Shown: piece by piece, positions 48,757-57,612 of the stretch
How positions within the stretch are numbered: position 1 is the first letter of the stretch
Layout: each line of letters opens with the position of its first letter
NCBI RefSeq assembly: GCF_022095615.2
Contig: NZ_CP155559.1
Coordinates: forward strand, 1,175,501-1,239,500
Reading direction: 5' to 3'
From: Bacillus thuringiensis
GTDB taxonomy: Bacteria; Bacillota; Bacilli; Bacillales; Bacillaceae_G
DNA length: 64,000 nucleotides
Notes under the pieces: generated by a model
What the model saw: only the letters and a program-made list of their open reading frames with translations
Databases searched by the model: none
Told to the model about the DNA's origin: nothing
Made by a program: the position numbers and the translations under genes

Positions 48757-49245
48757 ATGTTTGTAACACTTCAAACAGTTCAAGAATCAGAAAAAGAAAT
48801 ATTACGTAATTTGTACGCACTATATCTTCATGACCTTTCTACATTCACTCCTAATATAACGATTGGGGAAAATGGTTTTTTTGAATACGAAGATTTGCAT
48901 ATGTTTTGGGGAAATGATGGAATTACTCCGTATTTTATTAAAGGTGATAATGATATTGTAGGATTTTTATTACTATTGGAACGCCCGTTTTTGAAGAAGG
49001 AAAATGACTTTGGTATAAATGACATTTTCATATTGAATCAGTACAAAGGGAAAGGAATTGGTAAAAGAGTTATTGAGAATGTACTAAAAGAGAAACGAGG
49101 ACAGTATTTCGTTATCGAACTTGTGAAAAATGTACCAGCAGTTTCTTTTTGGAAGAAAGTATATAGGGAGCTAAACATAGAATTTGATGAGAAAAAACAG
49201 TTAATCGATGATGAAGAATGTCTCGTTCAAACGTTTAAAATATAA
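48757..49245 (+). CDS. GNAT-family N-acetyltransferase
   Basis: 162 residues. VGFLLLLERP, then IFILNQYKGKGIGKRVIENVL as the acetyl-CoA loop (Q-x-x-G-x-G), and a late ELVKNVPAVSFWKKV. AAGGGGATC ahead of the ATG. Acceptor unknown; alone between the reductase and the bcr1 copy. Confidence 0.82.
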   Translation: MFVTLQTVQESEKEILRNLYALYLHDLSTFTPNITIGENGFFEYEDLHMFWGNDGITPYFIKGDNDIVGFLLLLERPFLKKENDFGINDIFILNQYKGKGIGKRVIENVLKEKRGQYFVIELVKNVPAVSFWKKVYRELNIEFDEKKQLIDDEECLVQTFKI

Positions 49246-49284
49246 TGAAATCGATGCTCCTAGTATATTACTTTGAAATTTAAC

Positions 49285-49441
49285 TTTATCCCGCGTTAAC
49301 GGACAGTAAAACTCCCACCTCAAAATTCAGTTGGGGCAAAGAAGTTAGGTGGGAGATCAACTGTCCGTAAACGTCCGATTGGTTCAACTAATAATCAGTG
49401 GGGGATGAACAAAACCCCCACTGATTAAAGTTTCACTTTAT
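49285..49441. mobile_element. bcr1-type repeat element with TTTAT flanks
   Basis: A 157-bp block bounded by TTTAT (49285-49289 and 49437-49441). Inside are two nested hairpins: TTAACGGACAG / CTGTCCGTAA with CTCCCACCT / AGGTGGGAG, and TAATCAGTGGGGG / CCCCCACTGATTA. The size (about 155 bp), terminal TTTAT and foldable RNA match bcr1, the B. cereus-group repeat reported to behave as a mobile element. It contains no gene and is the main content of the 299-base gap 49246-49544. Confidence 0.85.
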
Positions 49442-49544
49442 TTCGAATATACCGTTCACCCTTGAAAACATAGTACGTATCGCTTATATTTTCATATAGT
49501 ATTTAATTTTTAAACAAAGCAATGAACGAACCAGGGGGCACAGT

Positions 49545-49955
49545 ATGGCAATTAACATGAAAACAATCGAAGAATGGATTGCTGAATCAAACGCAAGACA
49601 AGAAGAAGACTTTGGACATGTTGTGGAAGAGATGAAAGAAGTTTGTGTTGGACTTGATAATGCGACATTAATTTATACGAAAAACGTATTTTGTTTCGGT
49701 AAGAAAGTAGAAGTATTGTTCTTCTTCCAAGACCATGTCGTGATCGGACAAGAAAAAGATGAGTATGTTGAAATTGAAAAATTAAAGTATGATGCGATTA
49801 CAAATAGCAGTTTAAAAACAAATGACAAAAATACAACGTTAGAATTACAGTTTGCTAACGGACAATCTATCAATTTAGATAGTTTAAATGATAACTACGG
49901 TACAAAAAATTGGTTATTTGCAAGACAAATTAAGAGTATCTTTAAATTAATCTAG
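49545..49955 (+). CDS. Hypothetical protein, soluble
   Basis: 136 residues with no membrane segment. CAGGGGGCAC precedes the ATG. Alternating strands (NATLIYTKNVFCFGKKVEVLFFFQDHVVIGQ, TTLELQFANGQSINLDSLND) and a final helix (NWLFARQIKSIFKLI) suggest a PH-like fold as in small Bacillus proteins of unknown function. A terminator follows. Confidence 0.72.
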   Translation: MAINMKTIEEWIAESNARQEEDFGHVVEEMKEVCVGLDNATLIYTKNVFCFGKKVEVLFFFQDHVVIGQEKDEYVEIEKLKYDAITNSSLKTNDKNTTLELQFANGQSINLDSLNDNYGTKNWLFARQIKSIFKLI

Positions 49956-49959
49956 TAAA

Positions 49960-49990
49960 AAAAAGCAGACCTCAAAGGGTCTGCTTTTTT
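49960..49990. terminator. Bidirectional terminator
   Basis: AAAAAGCAGACC / GGGTCTGCTTTTTT between two converging genes. Confidence 0.85.
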
Positions 49991-50579
49991 ACTTAATTCC
50001 TATTACACAAAGGCAACCTCTTTCTTCATAACATTTCACGCTTGTAAATCCTGTCTTATAAAGTAGATTTACTATTTCTTCAGTCGTTTTAAATTTCTTC
50101 ATATGATATTGAATTTTAAAAGTTTCAGCAACTAATAAAAAAGAACCGTTTGGTTTTAATGTGCGAAATATTTCTTTTATATCTTGTTCGACATGCGGCC
50201 AAAAGTAGTGCGTTTGAAAGGCGGTAATGAGATCGAAAAAGTTCGTATTGTGAGGAATAGAGGAGACGCTAGCTTGCTGAATGATTACTTTCCCTGTTTT
50301 TACATCTTTCATATTAGCTTTCTTCGAGTTTTCAACGGCTTGTTCTGAATAGTCAATTCCGCATATTTTCCCAAACGGAATTCGTCTTGAAAGAGTATGT
50401 ATTGTTTTACCACCGCCACAACCGGTATCTAAAGTAATCTCATCTTCACGTATATGTATTTTTTGTAAAGCCCAATTTGTTAGTCTCGTATGTGCAGCAT
50501 TCATAATACAAAGCATAGAAGAACCAATTGTCCCGCGAGGATTTTTTGCTTGCTGAATTAATCGTTGTAACATGCTCAA
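49989..50579 (-). CDS. Class I SAM-dependent methyltransferase
   Basis: 196 residues if started at the TTG at 50579, eight bases after AAGGAG; an ATG 36 bases upstream lacks a site. Motif I TLDTGCGGGKT, CGIDYSEQAVE, FDLITAFQTHYFW and LKPNGSFLLV follow the class I fold. It lies just downstream of the azole-forming operon but beyond a terminator, so involvement in the peptide pathway is only possible. Confidence 0.83.
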   Translation of the reverse strand: MSMLQRLIQQAKNPRGTIGSSMLCIMNAAHTRLTNWALQKIHIREDEITLDTGCGGGKTIHTLSRRIPFGKICGIDYSEQAVENSKKANMKDVKTGKVIIQQASVSSIPHNTNFFDLITAFQTHYFWPHVEQDIKEIFRTLKPNGSFLLVAETFKIQYHMKKFKTTEEIVNLLYKTGFTSVKCYEERGCLCVIGIK

Positions 50580-50641
50580 GTTAAACTCTCCTTTTATGTA
50601 AGAATATATACTCATTTCGCTTTTTATAAATTAAGTCCTTT

Positions 50642-50670
50642 AAAAAAGCACGCCGTTCACCGGCGTGCTT
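50642..50670 (-). terminator. Terminator of the azol(in)e maturation operon
   Basis: AAGCACGCCGG / CCGGCGTGCTT hairpin abutting the SagB-like stop, with a T-run on the minus strand. Confidence 0.85.
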
Positions 50671-52212
50671 CTAAATACGCAAATCTCCTTTTAACCAATT
50701 CCGCGCTCGATACGCCCCAACAGGAATTTGAATTAGTGACGTTTCATTTCGAGTATCTATCCCGTACAATTGATCACATGCATTTGTATCAAAACTTAAT
50801 AATGGATGCCCGCCCATCCCCATAGCAGTTGCAGCAAAAACGAGTTTATGAACGAGTATACCAGCTTCCATTTGGTGAATACGGTATCCTCTATAGCCTA
50901 ATGCATTTGTATAGTAATCTTTCTTTCCGACTACATGTAGGCAAAGCGGTACTTGAAAAAGATTCACGTTATCCATCGTCATACTAGATTGAAGGGGATA
51001 ACGAAGGTCTCCATATCGAAGTGGTTGTATGGAATGCGTTTTACTGTTATAAGAATAAGCGCCATTCTCTATATCTTTTACGTTATAAAAACATCCATAT
51101 AAAGAGACACGCGCATTTTTATTTACATACTGACCATCAAGGTCGTTGTAATAAGGAAAGGCGAGGCTCGCTTCTTGTAGTAAAGTAGCGAGCTCGGCTG
51201 TATCCCATTTCGTTAAAGTAAAGTCAGCATCAGGAGAATATCGTTTTTTACAAAGTTGTAAGAAATCATACGATAACCGTTCTACTTTCGGTAGCTGTAC
51301 AGCATGCGCATGATGTTGATAGTGCTCTTCATGATGTAGCGTTTGGAAGTGTGCTGTCGATTCGATCATAGAAGATTCATTTATTTTGGTTATCATAGGA
51401 TGTTTATCTACTTGCTTTGATCGAATGAAATGCTCATGTGCTAACGGCGGAATTTGCTGCAATAACTCATGAGAAGTCACTGTTTTATTTTCACGGTGAT
51501 CATTGTGAAACCAATTCGTTTGCGGTTCTGTACTGAAAGGAACAACAGCATACACGCTTTCTTCTCCTTCTGACAGTCCGAGTAAATGATTGATTGCACG
51601 GTCTAGAAACTGAAAATATACGCCATTTGTGTAACCGAATTGTTTGGCACATGCAAGTAATTGACCGATGAGAACACCACTATCTAATCCTTGAAGACGA
51701 TACGAAAAGTTATTGTATTTAAAGAAGTTTTTCCAAAACATAGTAGATACGAATACAGCACCAAAACAAGACTGTATGTTACAACGATTGCCGAGTGTTT
51801 CCGAAAGATAAGAATCGAAATTCCCTTCACGAAGTAAAACAAGCTGGTGATGCGCGGTGTCGTAATGGTAAATGCCGTCTGGATAATCGTCAATCTTTAA
51901 ATATATATACAATTCATTTGGATATAAAGCGCCTCCTGAAGGGATAGATCTTCGGAATAAAATTTTCTCACTATTTAGCTGACATAATTGTGTTAAACCA
52001 AATGAGTACCAAAGGTAATGACCAATCTCCTTCAAAGTAGGTGTAGTAGATGAGTTAGGTAAAGGTAATGGGATTTCTAAAGTGAGAGGGATGATAGGTA
52101 CATTTCGATATAATTTATAAGGAAGCGGTGCATCTTCCCAGTCCACTTCATGATTCGGCATAATTTCATCAATCGAAAAATGGAGATGATGTAAAAAAGT
52201 ATCCAGCTGCAT
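50671..52212 (-). CDS. SagB-type FMN dehydrogenase (azoline oxidase)
   Basis: 513 residues with two nitroreductase-like halves. The first has RRSIPSGGALYPNELYIYL (about residues 88-106) with GIYHYDTAHHQL, the signature of the SagB family; the second has ARVSLYGCFYNVKDIENGAYSYN and GILVHKLVFAATAMGMGGHPL. SagB enzymes oxidise azolines to azoles with FMN. AGGAGGGG precedes the ATG, and 16 bases separate it from the cyclodehydratase gene. Third gene of the operon in transcription order. Confidence 0.9.
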   Translation of the reverse strand: MQLDTFLHHLHFSIDEIMPNHEVDWEDAPLPYKLYRNVPIIPLTLEIPLPLPNSSTTPTLKEIGHYLWYSFGLTQLCQLNSEKILFRRSIPSGGALYPNELYIYLKIDDYPDGIYHYDTAHHQLVLLREGNFDSYLSETLGNRCNIQSCFGAVFVSTMFWKNFFKYNNFSYRLQGLDSGVLIGQLLACAKQFGYTNGVYFQFLDRAINHLLGLSEGEESVYAVVPFSTEPQTNWFHNDHRENKTVTSHELLQQIPPLAHEHFIRSKQVDKHPMITKINESSMIESTAHFQTLHHEEHYQHHAHAVQLPKVERLSYDFLQLCKKRYSPDADFTLTKWDTAELATLLQEASLAFPYYNDLDGQYVNKNARVSLYGCFYNVKDIENGAYSYNSKTHSIQPLRYGDLRYPLQSSMTMDNVNLFQVPLCLHVVGKKDYYTNALGYRGYRIHQMEAGILVHKLVFAATAMGMGGHPLLSFDTNACDQLYGIDTRNETSLIQIPVGAYRARNWLKGDLRI

Positions 52213-52228
52213 AGAATCCCCTCCTTTA

Positions 52229-54178
52229 CTATGGAAACGGATGCGGATGTGGATTTAATTGTTCATTCGTTAAAGGTTCGTTTGTATATCCAAGTGTCAT
52301 CGGCACAGTATATACTCTATCTAGTCCTGTAACCCGAGTGAGATGGTGGCCAAACGTCATCGGTAGCATGCCTGGAATAATAACTTTTACGCAATGTAAT
52401 CCGTTTTTTTCTATAGGAGGTACTGTTTGATCTACAACGATTACGTCAAGTCCAGATTGCTGCAGGCGGTTTAAAAGTTGATGAAGATCGGATGTCAAGT
52501 CTAGATCAACTGATTGTAATGTATTCATTTCTTGGAACGATTGCACTGGGGCATCGTCACGTAAAAGAAAGTGAAGACGTTCTTCCGCTTCTTTCAATCC
52601 GTACAGCATACTATGGTCTTCCATTTTATTAACGAGATAAGGATCGTGTAAGCAGTTTTCGTAATGCTCTCTTTTTTGTTCGAGTTCATCATCTGTTATT
52701 AGTAACATGCCTGCTATTTCATGAATGGCACTTTTTAAAGCGCGGACAGGGTCTAAATGAGAGCCTCCCGCACAAACAACGTTCATTCCATTTTCACGCG
52801 TATTTTTCGCAACTACCCATAGGCTTGGAATACCGTGTTCCATCGTTGCGTTAAAAGCATGTAACTCATACCCAGTAATCGTGTACAGCCGCTGAATCAT
52901 TAATTGTAATTCCGTATCATTTGCTGAACTAAGATCAAGGCGGGGGAGAGGTAATTCCGCATACCAAGTGAGCAAAAAGGCGTCGCGCTCTGCAATTTCT
53001 AAAATGCCGTGAAAAATTGCTTCTTCTAAACTACCACCAATTGCACATCCATTTGATGTTTCATACACGAAAGCATCTCGATGACCGAGGCTATAATAAG
53101 CGATTGATTCAGGAATTAAAATCGGCCGGTTTTGTAATAAAGAATAGCCCCATACCCAGTTTTGTTCATAGTCAGGATCAAACGGTTTAAACGGAAAACT
53201 ATTACGATTATAATGTTCAGTTGTATGTACACCGAGCGAGAGGGGATTAAGCGCATAATCCTCTAACTCACGAAAACTGCCGTGTACATTTGTCTTTTTT
53301 CCTCGAGGTGACATACCACAATATCGTTCTAAACCTTCTAAAATAGCAGTCGCTTCACTCATTGCAAATGAAAGAGTTCGGCCTGCAACCCCTTCATTTC
53401 CAAACATTAATGGCATGTTTATAATCACATCAGCAAAAGGTAATAAAGAATGCTGCATTTTTCCGTTCAACATACCGACGCGATAATCTAAATAATCTCT
53501 CGTTAAAAATGTGTTTAGTTCATGAATGGAACGACAGCGATATGTTGCATCACTTGTTTTTAAGCTCGGTTGTAACGAAATCACAGCTGCATCTGCTGTG
53601 TCATCAGGCAAATTGCTACATACAGGGCAGAGGGGATCTGCAAGAAAGGAATGACGTGTACATTGCAGTGTTTGTAAGTTTAGTAAAATGAGTTCATTTT
53701 CTAAAGAAGAATGGTGATGAGCTAATATTTTCTCTGTTCCTGCGCAAATAAGATGGCACATTTGTAACATACCATTTTGGGTGGCACGTACATCACGTCT
53801 TGTTACATGATCTGCCTTTAACTCATATTTCCGTTGTAGTTCCCACATTTCTTGTTGATCAAAGCCAGCGATAAATCGGCGCCCATCAGAGCAGTTGGAA
53901 CAGCCAGTTACAAGAGGATGAATGTAAGGACCGATAATACCCTCACCAAATGAAGTAAACCCGCGTAACCACGGAATCTGATTCGACCGAAACATTAGCT
54001 CGGCATCATGATGAATAGAAGAAGGAGAGCCATCATGTAATACGAGAGCGAGATGAATATTTTCAGGGAGTTCTTCTGTAAGACTATGTTGACGAATGAT
54101 AGAATATTGTTTGCATAATTGATCGTGTACATAGTTTGCCAGAAGGCCATCTCCTATAAGTAATATATTTTGAGTCAT
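52229..54178 (-). CDS. YcaO-domain cyclodehydratase with zinc-binding N-terminal part (TOMM)
   Basis: 649 residues. The N-terminal 230 residues carry CSNCSDGRR and CPVC, a four-Cys zinc site as in the docking part of TOMM cyclodehydratases. The YcaO domain follows: SEATAILEGLERYCG, GCAIGGSLEEAIFHGILEIAERDAFLL with the ATP/Mg acids, and DVIVVDQT. The extreme C-terminus is PHPHPFP, the Pro-x-Pro-x-Pro tail required for azoline synthesis. It forms thiazolines or oxazolines from Cys/Ser/Thr in a precursor. Overlaps the upstream gene by four bases. Confidence 0.92.
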   Translation of the reverse strand: MTQNILLIGDGLLANYVHDQLCKQYSIIRQHSLTEELPENIHLALVLHDGSPSSIHHDAELMFRSNQIPWLRGFTSFGEGIIGPYIHPLVTGCSNCSDGRRFIAGFDQQEMWELQRKYELKADHVTRRDVRATQNGMLQMCHLICAGTEKILAHHHSSLENELILLNLQTLQCTRHSFLADPLCPVCSNLPDDTADAAVISLQPSLKTSDATYRCRSIHELNTFLTRDYLDYRVGMLNGKMQHSLLPFADVIINMPLMFGNEGVAGRTLSFAMSEATAILEGLERYCGMSPRGKKTNVHGSFRELEDYALNPLSLGVHTTEHYNRNSFPFKPFDPDYEQNWVWGYSLLQNRPILIPESIAYYSLGHRDAFVYETSNGCAIGGSLEEAIFHGILEIAERDAFLLTWYAELPLPRLDLSSANDTELQLMIQRLYTITGYELHAFNATMEHGIPSLWVVAKNTRENGMNVVCAGGSHLDPVRALKSAIHEIAGMLLITDDELEQKREHYENCLHDPYLVNKMEDHSMLYGLKEAEERLHFLLRDDAPVQSFQEMNTLQSVDLDLTSDLHQLLNRLQQSGLDVIVVDQTVPPIEKNGLHCVKVIIPGMLPMTFGHHLTRVTGLDRVYTVPMTLGYTNEPLTNEQLNPHPHPFP

Positions 54179-56094
54179 AGACTGTCCTCCTTTGCAATTA
54201 ATACCCCGTACACACCATCTAAGTTCTCTTTCAAAAATGGTTCAATAGCTAAATCAAACACGAATGGATAAAAATTATGTTCTTCTAAATGTTGCAAGGC
54301 AAGCTGTACAGATTGCGTGCTTGGAATTTCTTCTTCCGCCTGTATTTCTAATCTAAAAGAATCCGTGTCATATAAAATAATAGAGGATTCCGGCAAGATA
54401 TTAGCTCTGTATGGAGTCTCTTCATTTTGAATATGAAGAAGGGATAGTTGTAGTGCATTTCGTAACGCTAACGTTGTATTAATATTAGATGCGCCGTACC
54501 ATCGATCATTTATACCGACCCAAACGACTGGAAAACTGAGAATCTCTTCACTTACTGCTATTTGAGGTGTTTCATGAATTGTAGCGAGAGCATCGTAATA
54601 AAATCTACAATGTTTATCATGAATTTCGGTTAAGTCGACCGTCGTAATTTCTTCTAGCATATGTGACTGACGCTCATACAATTTATTATTTAAATGTTGT
54701 TGTAGTGCCCGGTATACACCTTCTGTCATCGTTTCCCCAGCGCCAATACCAATATCGTTGTGTTCAGGAATAAGGCGGTGCATAATTTCCGCTACATATG
54801 TTTCAATTCCTGCTAAACCAGCTTCTCGGCGCGCTTCATTATGAGTTAAACCACCACAAGTCATAAGAGGCAGGAGGGAAGCAGGACCATCTGATAGTGG
54901 AGTAGCTACTTGAATATGGCATTGTGATAACGGTAATTGATAGGAATCTTGTTCATCCCATACATGGAATAAACCAGCTTCTTTAGAAGTTAATGAGTCA
55001 AAAAAGCGGAATAAATCAGTTGAGGTATGTTGGTTGGACCGATGCTCAAGTTGTTCAGAAAGATTTTCTATCGTATCAATTGTAAAACTTTCATCAGTTG
55101 CGAGAGGATGTTTTATAAAAGGATGCCATGCTCCTTCGAGTGTTTCGTAATTTAATAAAAAGAATTGTGGTTCTTTTTCTCGGTAAGAATCATCAGCGAC
55201 ATGCTTAAGTAATTCAAATACGATTATATTTGCTAACATTGCAGATGGAAGTGGTGAAAATGATGCTGATGAATGTTCATTTTGTAAAGTCGTTTCATGT
55301 AGCCGGTGCCATGCGGATTCCCAGCATTCTTCATGATTAGCTGTTACAATAGGACCAGCTATACCAAGTGTTGATAAACAGACGGCTGGTATGAAGCTCT
55401 TTCCTATTTCTCTACAAATCGTGTGAACTGCTCTTAAACCTTCAATATCTCCATTTTGAGAAACGTACAAAACCCAGTCGAAAGGCTCGAACACTTCATG
55501 CAGGGGACGATCAATTGTCGTATCAATTTCTTGAACAAGTACAGTATCATCAACTTCATATGCAAGTTCTACTAGCTCATGGATGCGGTCGTAATTTGTT
55601 TCCTCATAATCTGTAACAAGGTAATGAAAGGTAGGTAATCCTGATTCTAATAAAGAAGAAACTAGGGAAGTAAGCATATCTCCAGAACCAATTATAAGGA
55701 CGTTTGCCGCGCGATACGTTTCGAATTTTAGAGCGCCTGAATGAGAATCAGCTTCTAAAAATTCAATTTGTGAAGCGTATCTATCAAGTAATGCACTATT
55801 TAATTCATGAGGTGCATCTTGACTTACATCCCGAACGAAGCCATTTTCATATAAAATCTCTCCGATTTCAAATACACGATTTTGATAGGGGAGAGGGAGA
55901 CCGTCGGTTATTTCTGCTAAAGAGTAGTTACCGTTAAACATTGGCATTAATTTTTCAATCCAATTGTAAATTCCATCACCGTCCATACGAAATGAACTGG
56001 CGTTATTTCGAAAATAGACACCCCCGTTTGAGTCGGGAAGGAAGAAAGTATCCTTATTTGCTTTAAGTTTTGCATGAATTGGAAGGTTATTCAT
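54175..56094 (-). CDS. Thiazole-containing bacteriocin maturation protein (RRE/ThiF-like)
   Basis: 639 residues. Residues 1-100 resemble a PqqD-like leader-binding (RRE) fold (FRMDGDGIYNWIEKLMPMFNG, YSLAEITDGL). A ThiF/E1-like Rossmann segment follows (ANVLIIGSGDMLTSLVSSLLES), but no E1 active-site Cys is obvious. The rest, including a later GIGAGETMTEGVYRALQQHL, looks like the degenerate second half of the family described for heterocycloanthracin clusters. Its role would be to bind the precursor and present it to the YcaO enzyme. First gene of the operon. Confidence 0.85.
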   Translation of the reverse strand: MNNLPIHAKLKANKDTFFLPDSNGGVYFRNNASSFRMDGDGIYNWIEKLMPMFNGNYSLAEITDGLPLPYQNRVFEIGEILYENGFVRDVSQDAPHELNSALLDRYASQIEFLEADSHSGALKFETYRAANVLIIGSGDMLTSLVSSLLESGLPTFHYLVTDYEETNYDRIHELVELAYEVDDTVLVQEIDTTIDRPLHEVFEPFDWVLYVSQNGDIEGLRAVHTICREIGKSFIPAVCLSTLGIAGPIVTANHEECWESAWHRLHETTLQNEHSSASFSPLPSAMLANIIVFELLKHVADDSYREKEPQFFLLNYETLEGAWHPFIKHPLATDESFTIDTIENLSEQLEHRSNQHTSTDLFRFFDSLTSKEAGLFHVWDEQDSYQLPLSQCHIQVATPLSDGPASLLPLMTCGGLTHNEARREAGLAGIETYVAEIMHRLIPEHNDIGIGAGETMTEGVYRALQQHLNNKLYERQSHMLEEITTVDLTEIHDKHCRFYYDALATIHETPQIAVSEEILSFPVVWVGINDRWYGASNINTTLALRNALQLSLLHIQNEETPYRANILPESSIILYDTDSFRLEIQAEEEIPSTQSVQLALQHLEEHNFYPFVFDLAIEPFLKENLDGVYGVLIAKEDSL

Positions 56095-56164
56095 TTTAAT
56101 CCTCCTTACGTTTTAGGCATACATTATTAGCTTATGTTATGAAATTTGTCCCGTATGAATGCAA

Positions 56165-56200
56165 TAAAAAAAGGATGTAGAATGATTCATTCTACATCCT
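56165..56200 (-). terminator. Terminator of odhB
   Basis: GGATGTAGAATGA / TCATTCTACATCC followed by a T7 run on the minus strand, 20 bases past the odhB stop. Confidence 0.85.
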
Positions 56201-56219
56201 GTAATAGATTAATAATCTA

Positions 56220-57479
56220 TCAACCTTCTAATAATAATGATTTTGGATCTTCAAGCATATCTTTAACAGCAACAAGGAAGCTAACTGCTTCTTTACCATC
56301 AACAATACGGTGATCGTAAGATAAAGCGATGTACATCATTGGACGGTTTTCCATACGTTCTGCATCAATTGCAACTGGACGTACTTGGATTTTGTGCATT
56401 CCTAAAATACCAACTTGTGGGCTGTTTAGGATCGGTGTTGACATTAGAGAACCGAACACACCACCGTTTGTAATTGTGAATGTACCACCTTGTAGTTCTT
56501 TTAATGAAAGTTTGTTGTCACGTGCTTTCATACCTAAATTACGAATTTCACTTTCGATTTCAGCGAAGTTTAATTGGTTAGCATCGCGTACAACTGGAAC
56601 AACTAATCCATCTGGAGCTGCTACTGCAATACCGATATCATAGAATTTTTTAATGATAAGCTCGTCGCCTTGAATTTCAGCATTTAATAATGGGAATTGT
56701 TTTAATGCTGCAACAACTGCTTTTGTGAAGAATGACATGAAGCCAAGACGTACATCATGTTTTTTCTCGAAAGCATCTTTACGCTCTTTACGTAATTCCA
56801 TGATTGCAGTCATATCAACTTCGTTAAATGTTGTTAACATTGCAGATGTTTGTTGAACTTCTACAAGGCGTTTTGCAATTGTTTGACGGCGGCGGGACAT
56901 TTTTACGCGCTCAACTGGTTTTTCGAATTCCGTTTTTGCAACTGGAGCAGGAGCTGGACTTTTTGGAGCAGCTGGTGCTTCTTTTGGTGCTGTAGCATGA
57001 GCTTGTACATCGTGTGGTCTCACACGTCCAAGTGGATCTGTGCTACGTACGTCGTTTAAGTCGATTCCTAATTCACGAGCCATTTTTCTAGCAGCTGGTG
57101 ATGCGATAGGACGGTTTGTATTTGGTAAACCTTGTAGAGTTGCAGCTTGCTCAGTAGTTGGAGCCGCAGCTTTCGGTGCTTCAGTTGTTTCTTGTTTTGG
57201 CTGCTCAGCCACTGGTGCAGGTGTACTTACTGCAACTGGTGCTCCGTTTGCATCTAAAATTGCGATAGTTGCGCCAACTTCAACTGTATCCCCAGGTTCG
57301 CCTAGTAACTTCGATACAATACCTGAATCTTCTGCAATGATTTCTACATTGACTTTATCAGTTTCAAGCTCAACAACGCTGCCACCTTTCTCAACTTTGT
57401 CGCCTACGTTGATAAGCCATTGTGAGATAGTTCCTTCAGTAATAGATTCTGCAAGCTCAGGTACTTTAATTTCGATCAT
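56220..57479 (-). CDS. odhB: Dihydrolipoyl succinyltransferase OdhB (E2 of 2-oxoglutarate dehydrogenase)
   Basis: 419 residues. Lipoyl domain with the modified Lys in ETDKVNVE (about residue 43), Ala/Pro linker, peripheral-subunit domain [13 protein letters not shown] (about 126-138), a second linker, and the catalytic domain ending [13 protein letters not shown] with the HxxxDG motif. Transfers succinyl groups to CoA in the TCA cycle. ATG preceded by GGGGAGGAC. It follows odhA after a gap that holds a long hairpin. Confidence 0.96.
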   Translation of the reverse strand: MIEIKVPELAESITEGTISQWLINVGDKVEKGGSVVELETDKVNVEIIAEDSGIVSKLLGEPGDTVEVGATIAILDANGAPVAVSTPAPVAEQPKQETTEAPKAAAPTTEQAATLQGLPNTNRPIASPAARKMARELGIDLNDVRSTDPLGRVRPHDVQAHATAPKEAPAAPKSPAPAPVAKTEFEKPVERVKMSRRRQTIAKRLVEVQQTSAMLTTFNEVDMTAIMELRKERKDAFEKKHDVRLGFMSFFTKAVVAALKQFPLLNAEIQGDELIIKKFYDIGIAVAAPDGLVVPVVRDANQLNFAEIESEIRNLGMKARDNKLSLKELQGGTFTITNGGVFGSLMSTPILNSPQVGILGMHKIQVRPVAIDAERMENRPMMYIALSYDHRIVDGKEAVSFLVAVKDMLEDPKSLLLEG

Positions 57480-57550
57480 TTTAAATGTCCTCCCCTTATT
57501 TGCCTAACGGTGTGTTTTTTCTTCTTTTGTCTTCGGTAATCTCCATTTGT

Positions 57551-57593
57551 TAGCTTGTTCCCCGGGCAGAATATCTGTCCGGGGAACAAGCTA
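57551..57593. repeat. Long inverted repeat in the odhA-odhB gap
   Basis: Fifteen-base perfect arms (57551-57565 and 57579-57593), then three more pairs after one mismatch, around a five-base loop. No T-run follows on the minus strand, so it is not a normal terminator; it may modulate the odhA:odhB ratio or protect the message. Confidence 0.8.
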
Positions 57594-57612
57594 GAAACCT
57601 TCATTGTTACTT

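Noticed and set aside
49246..56219. Azole-peptide precursor near the maturation operon
   Set aside because: The gaps around these genes contain only terminators, the bcr1 copy and promoter-like sequence; no small Cys-rich frame with a start site was found.
57040..57507. Plus-strand frame over odhB
   Set aside because: Shadow of the Ala/Pro-rich linker and lipoyl domain of odhB.
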